Assembly: GCA_002319075.1 (NCBI GenBank)
Contig: NVQB01000001.1
Span: 868,001 to 932,000 of the forward strand
Length of the DNA: 64,000 nt
Reading direction: 5' to 3'
Source of the DNA: Sphingobacteriaceae bacterium
GTDB lineage: Bacteria > Bacteroidota > Bacteroidia > B-17B0 > Aurantibacillaceae
This document shows positions 36,097 to 45,063 of this stretch, piece after piece (the first letter of the stretch is position 1; the number at the start of each line of letters is the position of its first letter). The notes under the pieces are model-generated. The model did no database searches. It was not told the origin of the DNA and was given only the letters and a program-made list of their open reading frames with translations. Position numbers and translations under genes: made by a program.

Positions 36097-37230
36097 TTAG
36101 TGTGCAGTTTTTACGGCGCCCGCATCCAGCGTTTTTTCTAAAAAATCCGCGTACTTTTTACTGCCTTCATTATTAAAATGATTAAACATTTCCATACCGT
36201 CATAATCTTTTAAGGTGAGGTTATAAGGCACAGACCATAAAAGATCTTTGAAATAAGGCTGGTAGCGCGCCCTCAGCTTTTCTGCATCTGCGGCTTCCCT
36301 TGGCTGCGGAATTCCAATAAACACAGCAGGCGTGAGCAAAGAGTCGCAAAAATACTTGATGGATCTCAGGTGTTCATAGGTTAACAGCGTATCGTTGCGA
36401 TTGGGAAGCGTTGCTGCTATCTTTTGCCATTGGTTGTGCCGTATACCCTGCCGTATGCCAAGGTAAACCTTTGATAAAATAACACTGTAACCGATAGTTT
36501 TTTCAAAGAGGTTATTTTTATGCCCCCTGAGTGTGTAATTGTCAATATAGAATTGATATGCTTCGTCGGCGCTTTTAAAAGTATAACCTTCTTTGCCGGC
36601 AATCTCAGCAGGTGCTACGGAATAGATCCATTTATTATTCTTAAAAGGATACAAGATGGGAACTCCTGGTGTGGGCTTGCGCGCGCCGGTCAAAAGATCG
36701 TTGCCAAAGTACACGACCACTAAAACGCGGTCGGGCTTCAGCAAGGGAATGTATTTTTTTGCCACCAGCTCGTATTGCAGCGGATCTGTTCCGGCTACAC
36801 CTAAATTTAAAATAGCATATTTATTTGTGCGGTTAACGATATCGGTAAATGTTTTAGACATATTGTCGGGACAACAGCCTTCTACATACGAATCGCCAAT
36901 AACCATCACCACTTCTTTACCGGTATTTTTTCTGAGCGATTCAATTGCGGCAGGAGTATAATCCATAGTATCCCTGAATCCCTGGCGATTAATAACTGTA
37001 CCTGGCATAAGAATATTACTTGTGCGCAGGATGTGATTAATGCCCTGATTATCGCTGGTAAAACGCGGCTCGTATTCCGGTTTTTCCTGCATCTTCAAAT
37101 CGTTAAACCACGTGCCCGGCTGCCATCCGCAACAGCCACGAAAAAAAAGCTCTGCCAGAATAAAGAATATAATAAAAACAATGGCCTGTTTCTTAAGTCT
37201 CGAAGTTCTTTCTGCGGTCATATCACTCAA
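36097..37230 (-). CDS. SGNH/GDSL hydrolase family membrane protein (copy 1)
   Basis: 377 residues with an N-terminal helix (AIVFIIFFILAELFFRGCCGW), block I MVIGDSYVEGCCPDN, block III YFGNDLL and a C-terminal FNHFNNEGSKKYA. Compared with copy 2, the segment GH at the end reads GS: the usual catalytic His position is Ser in this copy unless the nearby NHF His substitutes. This suggests division of labour or loss of hydrolysis. Encoded directly downstream of SxtJ and DUF5989 genes, a recurrent neighbourhood of NodU-type carbamoyltransferases. Confidence 0.82.
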   Translation of the reverse strand: MSDMTAERTSRLKKQAIVFIIFFILAELFFRGCCGWQPGTWFNDLKMQEKPEYEPRFTSDNQGINHILRTSNILMPGTVINRQGFRDTMDYTPAAIESLRKNTGKEVVMVIGDSYVEGCCPDNMSKTFTDIVNRTNKYAILNLGVAGTDPLQYELVAKKYIPLLKPDRVLVVVYFGNDLLTGARKPTPGVPILYPFKNNKWIYSVAPAEIAGKEGYTFKSADEAYQFYIDNYTLRGHKNNLFEKTIGYSVILSKVYLGIRQGIRHNQWQKIAATLPNRNDTLLTYEHLRSIKYFCDSLLTPAVFIGIPQPREAADAEKLRARYQPYFKDLLWSVPYNLTLKDYDGMEMFNHFNNEGSKKYADFLEKTLDAGAVKTAH

Positions 37231-37242
37231 TTATATTTTTTC

Positions 37243-37611
37243 TTACCAGGGTTTTTCAAAGCTTTGTGATGTAAACGTTTTGTTTACCGTGGTAAAAGTG
37301 CTTGGTAAAGTATTGGATAATAAAAGCGGATCTTTTTTCTTAACCAGTTTTGATAAAAGGGAAAGCGGAAAAAGGATGAAAAAAAAGATGAGCGACAATA
37401 GGAGTGTTGGCATAATAAAACCCATCACTTTTGCCAGCCCCATCCATACAAGATCAATATACTTTGCAAGTGTTGCCGATAGAAGGCCAGCACAAGCCAC
37501 AATGAATGAAACATAAACCAACCACGATGCATGACTGATCAAAAACATAATTAAAAAGCCAGCGACAATGGTCAATACAGTTTTTAAAGGCTCGCTTTTT
37601 TTTAGTGTCAT
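37243..37611 (-). CDS. SxtJ family membrane protein
   Basis: 122 residues with three hydrophobic helices (TIVAGFLIMFLISHASWLVYVSFIVACAGLL; IMPTLLLSLIFFFILFPLSLLSKL) and the end WEKPF-like SQSFEKPW, which fits the SxtJ family first named in saxitoxin clusters. SxtJ genes often accompany NodU/CmcH carbamoyltransferases and DUF5989 small proteins, as here. Its biochemical role is not established. Confidence 0.8.
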   Translation of the reverse strand: MTLKKSEPLKTVLTIVAGFLIMFLISHASWLVYVSFIVACAGLLSATLAKYIDLVWMGLAKVMGFIMPTLLLSLIFFFILFPLSLLSKLVKKKDPLLLSNTLPSTFTTVNKTFTSQSFEKPW

Positions 37612-37646
37612 ATGTTGATTTTATTGTTTTTTAGTTGTCATATGGT

Positions 37647-37694
37647 ATAACCATGTTAACTCATTTGTGTTCGCTTTTTTGGAAACATGGTTAT
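37647..37694 (-). repeat. Perfect 11-bp inverted repeat between DUF5989 and SxtJ genes
   Basis: ATAACCATGTT (37647-37657) and AACATGGTTAT (37684-37694) are exact complements, separated by 26 bases containing a T-run. It may form an RNA hairpin in the transcript from the carbamoyltransferase toward SxtJ, as an attenuator or processing site, or be a protein-binding site. No other copy was noticed in the window. Confidence 0.6.
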
Positions 37695-37700
37695 TTCATA

Positions 37701-37850
37701 TTAAAACAGCGAATAGATGAAGGGAGCCGCCGCACTACTACCACCTAAAACGATTACCAAACCCAGCAACATCAAAATAATGATGAGCGGCGCCAGCCAG
37801 AATTTTTTACGCTCGCGCATAAACTGCCACATATCTTTTAAAAAATCCAT
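37701..37850 (-). CDS. DUF5989 family small membrane protein
   Basis: A 49-residue frame from the ATG at 37850: MDFLKDMWQFMRERKKFW, one hydrophobic helix (LAPLIIILMLLGLVIVLGG) and the ending SSAAAPFIYSLF. The terminal APFIYxLF is diagnostic of DUF5989, a tiny protein regularly encoded between NodU/CmcH carbamoyltransferase and SxtJ genes. It lies 41 bp downstream of the carbamoyltransferase. Probably an accessory subunit or membrane anchor of that system (inference). Confidence 0.88.
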   Translation of the reverse strand: MDFLKDMWQFMRERKKFWLAPLIIILMLLGLVIVLGGSSAAAPFIYSLF

Positions 37851-37891
37851 TTGTTATCGGAGAGAATTATTCATGGTGCAAATTAATGAAA

Positions 37892-39760
37892 TTAATCCTT
37901 TTTAAATTCTGTTTTCCATTTGGGGTCGTCTTTACCGGGCTGTTCTGTTTTTGCAAATACATAATTCCCCATCACCAGGTAATCCATTTCGGTACTCATA
38001 AAACATCTGTAAGCATCGTAGGGATTGCAAACTATGGGCTCGCCGCGCACATTAAAACTTGTGTTAACAATCAGGCCACTACCGGTAAGTTTTTTGTAAG
38101 CACTTATCAAAGCATGGTATTTTGGGTTTACAGCTTTGTTTACCGTTTGTACCCGTGCTGAAAAATCGAGGTGGGTAACAGCAGGAATAGTACTGCGCTG
38201 AAAATAAAGCTTGTCCCATAATGCCATCTGATCAAAATTTTCCGGCAGATGATTTCTTAGGGCTTCCCTAACAGGCGCTACCATTAGCATATAAGGAGAG
38301 GCAACGTCGAGGTCAAAGTAATCACCTGCAACTTCGCTTAAAACAGAAGGAGCAAAAGGGCGGAAACCTTCGCGGTTTTTGATCTTAATGTTGAGCTTTT
38401 TCTGCATGTCTGCATTGCGGGCATCTGCTAAAATACTGCGGTTGCCCAGCGCTCGGGGCCCAAATTCCATGCGTCCCTGAAACCAGCCGACTACTTTTCC
38501 GTTTGCTATTTGAAGGGCTGTTGCATGGCACAGATCGTTTAAATCATCATAGTGTGTGTAAACCGCCTTCGTGTTTTTACAAACCTGCTCAATCTCCTTA
38601 TCCGAAAAATCAGGACCTAAATAAGTACCCTGCATTTGATCATTGCCTGCTTCCACCTGGCGTGTTTCATCAAAGTAAAGATGTGCAGCTGCCATTGCCG
38701 CACCGAGCGCTCCACCTGCATCACCCGCTGCGGGTTGTATAAAAATATTTTTGAAAATGCCCAAAGCCTGAAGCTTGCCATTGGCCACGCAATTTAAAGC
38801 AACACCCCCTGCCATGCACAAATTCTCAGCACCGGTAAGCCCTTTGAGTGTAATGGCCATTTTAATAATGATCTCTTCTGTTATCTTTTGTATGGCAAAA
38901 GCGAGATCGCAGTGGTGTTCAAGCAACTCGTCTTCGTCTTCCCTACGCGGAAAGCCAAAAAGGGCTTGCCATTTTTTTTCATTTACCATTTTTAAACCTG
39001 TGGCATATTTAAAATACGATTGATCAAGCCAGATAGAACCGTCTTCCTTAATATCCACCAAATGTTTTTTTATTTTTTCACTGTACTCCCTCACATTCTG
39101 CGAGGCAGCATTACCATAGGGTGCAAGGCCCATCATTTTATACTCTCCTGAATTTACAGTAAACCCAAGATAATAAGTAAAAGCAGAATACAAGAGTCCT
39201 ACGGAATGGGGAAAATTCATTTCCTTCAACAGCGTAATTTTCTTACCCTCACCCATTCCCAGGGAGGCGGTACACCACTCCCCTACCCCGTCAACGGTAA
39301 GAATGGCCGCTTCCTCAAAAGGCGAGGCATAAAAAGTGCTGGCTGCATGCGATAAATGATGCTCTGTAAATAAAAGCTTTAATTTTTTTTGCGTGTAATC
39401 ACCCGCCTCTTTTAAGCCATTAAAGATCTGCTTTTTTAAAAATAACTTCTCATTAAGCCAAACCGGCATGGCTTTTAAGAAAGAAACCAGTCCCCTGGGA
39501 GCAAAGCCGTAGTATGTTTCAAGCAAACGTTCGAACTTTAAGAATGGTTTATCATAAAATACCACTGCGTCTAACTCATCCATACTAAGCCCCGCATATT
39601 CAAGGCAATACTTTACAGCGTTTACGGGAAATTCAGCAGTATGCTTTTTCCGCGTAAAACGTTCTTCCTGAACCGCGGCAATTACCCTGCCATTTACAAT
39701 TAAAGCAGCGGCAGAATCATGATAATAAGCAGAAATTCCTAGAATTTTAGTTGTGTTCAC
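37892..39760 (-). CDS. Carbamoyltransferase, NodU/CmcH family
   Basis: 622 residues with the two-domain family layout. The N-terminal Kae1-like part begins ILGISAYYHDSAAALIVNG with QEERFTRKKH, and has ENLCMAGGVALNCVANGKL. The C-terminal YrdC-like part carries GWFQGRMEFGPRALGNRSILADAR and NTSFNVRGEPIVCNP. These enzymes move a carbamoyl group from carbamoyl phosphate, via carbamoyl-AMP, to a hydroxyl on a sugar, antibiotic or toxin. Followed by DUF5989, SxtJ and SGNH genes on the same strand. The acceptor is probably a hydroxyl of the glycan or metabolite made here; hydroxyls installed by the PhyH enzymes are one possibility. Confidence 0.92.
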   Translation of the reverse strand: MNTTKILGISAYYHDSAAALIVNGRVIAAVQEERFTRKKHTAEFPVNAVKYCLEYAGLSMDELDAVVFYDKPFLKFERLLETYYGFAPRGLVSFLKAMPVWLNEKLFLKKQIFNGLKEAGDYTQKKLKLLFTEHHLSHAASTFYASPFEEAAILTVDGVGEWCTASLGMGEGKKITLLKEMNFPHSVGLLYSAFTYYLGFTVNSGEYKMMGLAPYGNAASQNVREYSEKIKKHLVDIKEDGSIWLDQSYFKYATGLKMVNEKKWQALFGFPRREDEDELLEHHCDLAFAIQKITEEIIIKMAITLKGLTGAENLCMAGGVALNCVANGKLQALGIFKNIFIQPAAGDAGGALGAAMAAAHLYFDETRQVEAGNDQMQGTYLGPDFSDKEIEQVCKNTKAVYTHYDDLNDLCHATALQIANGKVVGWFQGRMEFGPRALGNRSILADARNADMQKKLNIKIKNREGFRPFAPSVLSEVAGDYFDLDVASPYMLMVAPVREALRNHLPENFDQMALWDKLYFQRSTIPAVTHLDFSARVQTVNKAVNPKYHALISAYKKLTGSGLIVNTSFNVRGEPIVCNPYDAYRCFMSTEMDYLVMGNYVFAKTEQPGKDDPKWKTEFKKD

Positions 39761-39918
39761 CTGGTCTTATGCTAGTATTGGCGCCAAGATACTAAATATC
39801 GGGCAGCCGGGTGTGTTATTACGAGTATGAATTACAATTGCCATTTAACGTTAATCTGAGTAAAACACTAAAACTATTTTTTGACTTCCTTGTTTATTTC
39901 AAACAATCAGAATTTATC

Positions 39919-40797
39919 ATGAAGGAGTTGAACGTTAGTTACTACAAAGAGCAGTTAGATGCGAAAGAAGATATGCTGGCCAGAACAACTAATTTTCTTG
40001 CAGGAATTCAACAGGAGCTTGAATTAAAAAATGAAGCCCTGAGCGAGACCCAACGCGATATATTTGGCAGTGTAAGTTTTGCGAAAATCATTCAGACTTC
40101 GCTGCAACCTGATGCAAGCCTTTTGAAAGTATTTTTTAAAGATGCGTTGTACACTATCAAACAACAAATTGGTATAGGGGGTGACACTATCTTTATTAAA
40201 AGCACGAATGCAGGAGTATTTTTCGGATTGCTGGATGCTACCGGACATGGCATTCCCGCTGCGATGCTGAGTATTTCAGGTTCCCTCATATTAAACGAAC
40301 TGTCATTTTCACTTGCGGTAGATAATCCAAAAACATTACTTGAGCTTCTGAATTACCGCCTGTTTAATACATTTAATAGTAACAGGCAATCTGTTGCTCA
40401 TTTTGAAGGCACGCTATTTCACTATTCTTATCAGTCTAATAAAATAGCTTACTGTTCGGCCAATGGAAAAGCCCTCCAGATTTCTACTCTGGGGGAAGTA
40501 AAACCCCTGCTCATTTCAAAATCATCTATTGGTGAAAACCAAAAGGTTCAATTGGAAAATTTTGACTTGAAATTTGATGTGGGAGATAAGCTGCTTCTCT
40601 TCTCCGATGGCCTGGTTGATCAGTTTGGGGGACAATACGACAGAAAATATATGAGTAGCCGGCTTAAGAAGTTACTGGAATTAAATTATAAAAAATCAGC
40701 AAGTGAATTATCGGAAATCATTTGCCATGAGCACGATGCCTGGAAAGGCACAAACAAACAAACGGATGATCTTTCATTTAAAATAATTGAATTTTAG
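39919..40797 (+). CDS. SpoIIE-type PP2C serine phosphatase
   Basis: About 292 residues from the ATG at 39919 (MKELNVSYY); the longer GTG-initiated frame at 39811 adds a non-conserved stretch. A helical, probably coiled-coil segment (about 5-55) is followed by the phosphatase domain: FGLLDATGHGIPAAMLS with the metal-binding Asp, KLLLFSDGLVDQFGG, and a final QTDDLSFKIIEF. Such phosphatases reset STAS-domain partner proteins in signalling switches. The next gene starts 2 bp downstream and is a likely partner. Confidence 0.88.
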   Translation: MKELNVSYYKEQLDAKEDMLARTTNFLAGIQQELELKNEALSETQRDIFGSVSFAKIIQTSLQPDASLLKVFFKDALYTIKQQIGIGGDTIFIKSTNAGVFFGLLDATGHGIPAAMLSISGSLILNELSFSLAVDNPKTLLELLNYRLFNTFNSNRQSVAHFEGTLFHYSYQSNKIAYCSANGKALQISTLGEVKPLLISKSSIGENQKVQLENFDLKFDVGDKLLLFSDGLVDQFGGQYDRKYMSSRLKKLLELNYKKSASELSEIICHEHDAWKGTNKQTDDLSFKIIEF

Positions 40798-40798
40798 C

Positions 40799-41251
40799 AT
40801 GGAAACAACTAACTACGACAACTTTTCTTTTGAAGAAATCTGTCTTTGTGATTATGCAACCGTTACTTATTGCGAAAACTTAAAGATGGCCATTTGTACT
40901 GCCACCAGTGATTACATACCAATTAGTGACTTTAAAACTATTTTTTTAAAAATCTCAGAATACATTGACAACTACCCCATAAACTATTTTCTCTTTGATA
41001 AACGGAGTTTGAGGACATTTCATCAGCCAAGCATGGAATGGTATTTTGCCGTTTGGAAACCCGAAATGAAAATGAAAGGTCTTTGCGATCACTTTAAAAT
41101 ACTTCCTAAGCTGGATTGGTTTGAAAAAGCTGTGGAAGCTGGAAAACATGAAATCTTTCAAAAATATGGCAAAGATATTCTGGCAGGGATAAGTGTTACT
41201 TACGTGCAATCGGTAGAAGGCGCAATTGATTCAATCGTTTCAGCAAAATAA
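40799..41251 (+). CDS. Small protein, possible STAS/SpoIIAA-like partner
   Basis: 150 residues from the ATG at 40799, directly after the SpoIIE phosphatase stop. The middle (FKTIFLKISEYIDNYPINYFLFDKRSLRTF) has the alternation of helix, strand and short loop seen in STAS/SEC14-like SpoIIAA folds, but no diagnostic motif is certain. Tight spacing with a phosphatase of the anti-sigma/STAS signalling type is the main support. Otherwise I would call it hypothetical. Confidence 0.5.
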   Translation: METTNYDNFSFEEICLCDYATVTYCENLKMAICTATSDYIPISDFKTIFLKISEYIDNYPINYFLFDKRSLRTFHQPSMEWYFAVWKPEMKMKGLCDHFKILPKLDWFEKAVEAGKHEIFQKYGKDILAGISVTYVQSVEGAIDSIVSAK

Positions 41252-41288
41252 AATTTTTTGTGCAATTGATTGCATCGTAAAAGTTAAC

Positions 41289-42455
41289 CTAGATCCATAA
41301 TTTTCTAAAAGCTGAATTTACAAACTCCTTCTTTGATACGGAGTTCATAATTCTTAAGTCTTGTTTAAATAGTGACTCTTCATTTAAAAAAGCCAGAAGA
41401 TCGTTTATTTTATTTTTTTGAAATAAGTTTTTGAAAACAAGCCTTGTTTCTATTTGCTTTTCATTGATGACATCTAAAAAAATTTTATCGTAAAGAGCAT
41501 ATCTTTTTTTTCGTTTAGAGGGTTTTACATGCAATGGGTCTTTTTCCATTTGCGTAATCAACTCTTGAATATTTCGCTGAATAAAATGAAAGGTGTAGCC
41601 TGTACTGGATTTACTGGATCCGCCGGCGGTTCCAATAGATATTACTTTCTCGCCGTAAACATTTATAAATTCACTTTCATACATGGGAATTTTTCCCTTT
41701 TCAGTTTCGAGGATAGTGTAAGACGTTTGATTTAATTTGTTCTTAATGTAGTGTTTAAGTTCAAAATCGTATTCAGCATCGTGCAACTCGTCTTTTGAAA
41801 ATCCTGTATATTCTATCAGAGCTTTTGTTTTCGAAAAAGGAAGAATGTACACGAAGCGACAATCCTGATTTTGTTCAATATCAAAATCCATAAATACAGG
41901 AACATCTGTATTAAAACACGCTTCTTCTGTTTCAATAAGCCAACCTTTAAAGTGCTGTAAATAATTGATGTGAGTGGGTTTGATATGCAAGTTTCTAAAG
42001 GAGCTATTAAAAACATAATTTGCCGAGAAACTTTTGGTTTTGGTTTCTAAGAATGCCTCGTTCTGCCCTGAAGCAATAGAATCTATTACGTCTATAACTA
42101 TTTCAAATCGTGAATCCGCGCGCAATCTTGAAAGACAATACTCATAAAAATCAATTCCTTTTATCATCATGTAACTGTAATTACCTAAATCAAAAGTCTC
42201 ATCAAAGTCCTTACTTTTAAAACTAAACTTCTTCCACTTCCTGAATATTATGTCATCAAACCAGTGTTTCTGCTGCGTGGTCCAGAAGCACCATGTTCTG
42301 TCGTTTTTGGTTTTAAGATCTTTATCTATCAAAAGTACCTTTTCGAATTTAACTTCAGACAAACTTAACTGCATAGCCAAAGAAAGTCCCGCGCAGCCCA
42401 TTCCCGCAATAATATAATCGTATGTTCCCGAAACTTCTTTTTTCAATGGACTCAC
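41289..42455 (-). CDS. crtY: Lycopene cyclase (CrtY-type)
   Basis: 388 residues. Begins with a dinucleotide-binding motif (YDYIIAGMGCAGLSLAMQLSL) and has NDRTWCFWTTQQKHWFDDIIF, characteristic of CrtY-type flavoprotein lycopene beta-cyclases, plus ISIGTAGGSSKSSTGYTFHF. It cyclises the psi ends of lycopene to beta-rings. Its ATG overlaps the stop of the CrtZ gene by 4 bp, so it is the last gene of the crtD-cruF-crtZ-crtY operon. With CruF present, cyclisation at only one end is expected. Confidence 0.9.
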   Translation of the reverse strand: MSPLKKEVSGTYDYIIAGMGCAGLSLAMQLSLSEVKFEKVLLIDKDLKTKNDRTWCFWTTQQKHWFDDIIFRKWKKFSFKSKDFDETFDLGNYSYMMIKGIDFYEYCLSRLRADSRFEIVIDVIDSIASGQNEAFLETKTKSFSANYVFNSSFRNLHIKPTHINYLQHFKGWLIETEEACFNTDVPVFMDFDIEQNQDCRFVYILPFSKTKALIEYTGFSKDELHDAEYDFELKHYIKNKLNQTSYTILETEKGKIPMYESEFINVYGEKVISIGTAGGSSKSSTGYTFHFIQRNIQELITQMEKDPLHVKPSKRKKRYALYDKIFLDVINEKQIETRLVFKNLFQKNKINDLLAFLNEESLFKQDLRIMNSVSKKEFVNSAFRKLWI

Positions 42456-42931
42456 TTTTTTTGTCCTGCTTTTAATTTTTTTGCTTCTGCAATATATTTC
42501 GGATGAATCAGCAACATTCCAAAGCTCTCTCCATCGTATTTACCCGTGTGTTTGTGATGCATTTTATGTGCCCTTCGCAAAGCCAGGATATACACGTTAT
42601 CAGACTTGGTAAAGAACTTAAACCGTTGGTGAATAATGATGTCATGTACAAAAAAATATGCCACGCCATAGAGCAGGATACCAAAACCAGCCCAGGTATA
42701 CCAGGCATATCCATTCATCATGCCCAGCATAATGCAGAGCCAGCTTGGGATGGCGTACATCAAAAAGAAAATATCGTTACGCTCAAACTTACCGGCATGA
42801 TCTTTTTTATGATGATCTGAATGAAAATGCCACATAAAACCATGCATTATAAATTTATGATTGGCCCATGCGGAAAGCTCGGTTAAAATAAACGTGCCGA
42901 TGATAATGGCGGTGATAACTAAAAAGTGCAT
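42452..42931 (-). CDS. crtZ: Beta-carotene 3-hydroxylase (CrtZ)
   Basis: 159 residues, four hydrophobic segments and the diiron histidine boxes of CrtZ: NHKFIMH, HFHSDHHKKDH, FVHDIIIHQRF and RAHKMHHKHTG. It hydroxylates the beta-ring at C-3 using O2. Length is usual for CrtZ. It sits between cruF (1 bp gap... adjacent starts and stops) and crtY (4-bp overlap). Confidence 0.92.
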   Translation of the reverse strand: MHFLVITAIIIGTFILTELSAWANHKFIMHGFMWHFHSDHHKKDHAGKFERNDIFFLMYAIPSWLCIMLGMMNGYAWYTWAGFGILLYGVAYFFVHDIIIHQRFKFFTKSDNVYILALRRAHKMHHKHTGKYDGESFGMLLIHPKYIAEAKKLKAGQKK

Positions 42932-43573
42932 TTAATAAATATTTAATAGTTTATAAAGGTTTAATACACCAAAAAAAAGAACCTGCAAGCCGATTACCAG
43001 ATAAGCTGCATTTTTGTTTCCGATGCTTAATTGTTTTTGTAACAGAACAGATCCTGAAAGTGTAATTAAAAACCATGCGATGTAGTTGTGACTTCCTGCA
43101 ACACCTCTATCAAAATACCACCAGTCCATTGGCGCAGCAACCTGTTCTATAAGGTAATCAATAGCGGTAACAAAAAAAGCCGAAATTAAAGGTACCAGTT
43201 TTGTATTCGCCGTACAACTTCTTGCGAGTAACAGGCCACCACTTAACAATACCGCCCAGTTTAGCGAAATTACAAGAGGCACAGCAAGTACTTTGTATCC
43301 AAGGTTGCTGCCATAAAAATAATGGCCAAAAACAAGGCCGCTTTTTACGCCCACAACTTCCAGCAAAAATCCAACAACTGTAATTGCTATAAAACTAAAC
43401 ACATAAGATTTTTTACGAAGCGGTTGGAAAATTAAAAACACCAGTGTTGTTAAACAAAGTGTATAAGGGGTAAATGGTAAAAAGAAAGAAGGACGAAATA
43501 AAATGCCTATTGCTCCTGATACGTAAACCAGTATTAGAAAATAACAGAGATATTTTTTTAGTGCTTTAGGCAT
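42932..43573 (-). CDS. cruF: Carotenoid 1,2-hydratase, CruF-type (DUF422)
   Basis: 213 residues, about seven hydrophobic helices. Motifs of the CruF/DUF422 family are GVKSGLVFGHYFYGSNLGYKV and AIDYLIEQVAAPMDWWYFD, followed by NYIAWF. CruF adds water across the 1',2' double bond of the acyclic end of gamma-carotene-type molecules. It overlaps the crtD stop by 8 bp, consistent with acting in sequence with CrtD to make a 1'-hydroxy-3',4'-didehydro end group. Confidence 0.87.
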   Translation of the reverse strand: MPKALKKYLCYFLILVYVSGAIGILFRPSFFLPFTPYTLCLTTLVFLIFQPLRKKSYVFSFIAITVVGFLLEVVGVKSGLVFGHYFYGSNLGYKVLAVPLVISLNWAVLLSGGLLLARSCTANTKLVPLISAFFVTAIDYLIEQVAAPMDWWYFDRGVAGSHNYIAWFLITLSGSVLLQKQLSIGNKNAAYLVIGLQVLFFGVLNLYKLLNIY

Positions 43574-45038
43574 GGTGTTCTTTAAGTATCATACCTGAGG
43601 CAATTTTAGCACTTAATAAACACAGTGGTATGCCACCACCCGGGTGAACACTGCCTCCAACAAAATATAAACCCTTTATCTGACGACTGAAATTTGGATG
43701 TCTGAAAAACGCCGAATACTTGTTATTGCTTGCATTGCCGTACAGCGACCCTCCAAACGAAGACGTGTTGACTTCAATACTTTGCGGATCGAGGGTATCT
43801 TCCACCACAATGTATTTTTCAATATCCGTTTTTAAGATGCGATTAATTTTAGCGATGATATTTTTCCTGAGTTCTTCTTTGTACAAAATGGTTGATCCGG
43901 ATTTGTTATGTGGCACATTCACCATCACAAACCAATTCTCAGATGCCCCGGGAGCATCGTTTTTATTAGCTTTAGAGGTTATGTTAATATAAATGGTGGG
44001 GTCTGAGAAAGGCCGATCCTCCTGAAAGAGACAACGGAATTCCTCTTCATAATTTTCAGAGAATAAAATATTATGGATATCGAGTTGCGAAAATTCTTTG
44101 TTAATTCCCCAGTAAAATACAAAGGCACTGCTCGACTTCTCCTGATTGAGTAGTTTTTTGGGACTATATTGAATGGGAAGTAATTTAGAATATACAACCT
44201 TTATGTCGACGTCGCTTATTACAATTTTACTACTGTAGGCTTTTCCATTAGCTATGATTCCTTCCACGTTTTTTCCGTTCAGTACAATCTCTTCCACACT
44301 TTCGTTAAATCTGAAGTTAACTCCGCTGTGCTCTGCCATTTTAAAAAGATACTCGGTGATCTTGTGCATTCCGCCCTCCGGCAGATAAGCCCCCATACCA
44401 AATTCCAGGTGTGGGATGATATTTAGCAGTGCAGGCGCTTTGTAAGGATCAGAACCGTTGTATGTAGCATAGCGGTTAAAAATCTGAACCGTTTTTTTAT
44501 TCCTGAAAGTCTTTGAATTTTGTTGGTTCATAGTAAGACTCAGATTCAGTTTGGCAATGTTAGCAAGAGCCTTAACCGTTTTTATATTCAGGAAATTTTT
44601 TATGCGGCTTATAGATTGTTCTAAAAAAATTCCGGCAGTAAGCTTGTAATACAATTCACTTCGTTTAAGATGAGCCGTAACAGCCATCTCATCTTCCAGC
44701 AATTTGGTACTTATTTCTTTCGCAAAATCCCGGGCAGATTTTGAAGCTACCAGCGCAGTGCCATCCTCAAAGAAATAATGGGTCAGAATATCCAAACGTC
44801 TATAACTAAAGGGCTCGTCAAAGCCACTAAGCGTTTGTAACTCTTCAATCAGATGAGGCATTGTTAAAAGTGAGGGGCCTTTATCGAATCTGTAATCTCC
44901 CAGCTTTAGCTCACTTAACTTTCCTCCGGGGTAAGCATTCTTTTCAAATACAGTTACCTTATACCCAGCGCACGCTAACTGAATGGCTGAAGCCAACCCG
45001 GCAATTCCTGAACCAACTATAGATACTTTTTGTTTAAT
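43566..45038 (-). CDS. crtD: 1-hydroxycarotenoid 3,4-desaturase-like (CrtD), unusual start
   Basis: About 490 residues of the CrtI/CrtD FAD-dependent desaturase family. FAD site VSIVGSGIAGLASAIQLACAG, then FEKNAYPGGKL and FDKGPSLLTMPHLIEE (CrtD-like; CrtI has DMGPSWYWMPD), and a C-terminal FVGGSVHPGGGIPLCLLSAKIA. The Rossmann motif lies upstream of the first TTG/GTG/ATG in frame (TTG at 44996); between it and the in-frame stop there is only ATT as a near-start codon (45041 and 45038). I therefore propose initiation at ATT 45038, giving M-K-Q-K-V-S. The operator at 45028-45063 overlaps this start. Confidence 0.8.
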   Translation of the reverse strand: MKQKVSIVGSGIAGLASAIQLACAGYKVTVFEKNAYPGGKLSELKLGDYRFDKGPSLLTMPHLIEELQTLSGFDEPFSYRRLDILTHYFFEDGTALVASKSARDFAKEISTKLLEDEMAVTAHLKRSELYYKLTAGIFLEQSISRIKNFLNIKTVKALANIAKLNLSLTMNQQNSKTFRNKKTVQIFNRYATYNGSDPYKAPALLNIIPHLEFGMGAYLPEGGMHKITEYLFKMAEHSGVNFRFNESVEEIVLNGKNVEGIIANGKAYSSKIVISDVDIKVVYSKLLPIQYSPKKLLNQEKSSSAFVFYWGINKEFSQLDIHNILFSENYEEEFRCLFQEDRPFSDPTIYINITSKANKNDAPGASENWFVMVNVPHNKSGSTILYKEELRKNIIAKINRILKTDIEKYIVVEDTLDPQSIEVNTSSFGGSLYGNASNNKYSAFFRHPNFSRQIKGLYFVGGSVHPGGGIPLCLLSAKIASGMILKEHHA

Positions 45039-45063
45039 AATTACTAGATTTGTTTAGACAAAA
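45028..45063 (-). promoter_or_regulatory. Operator copy 1 (crtD promoter), TTTTGTTTAA-N16-TTAGACAAAA
   Basis: Left arm 45028-45037, right arm 45054-45063, 16-bp spacer, one mismatch (G at 45057) relative to the other two copies. A minus-strand TACTTTTG (-7 type, 45071 to 45064) abuts it, so a bound regulator would cover the start of crtD transcription. Same half-sites and spacing as at 45801 and 56906. Confidence 0.75.
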
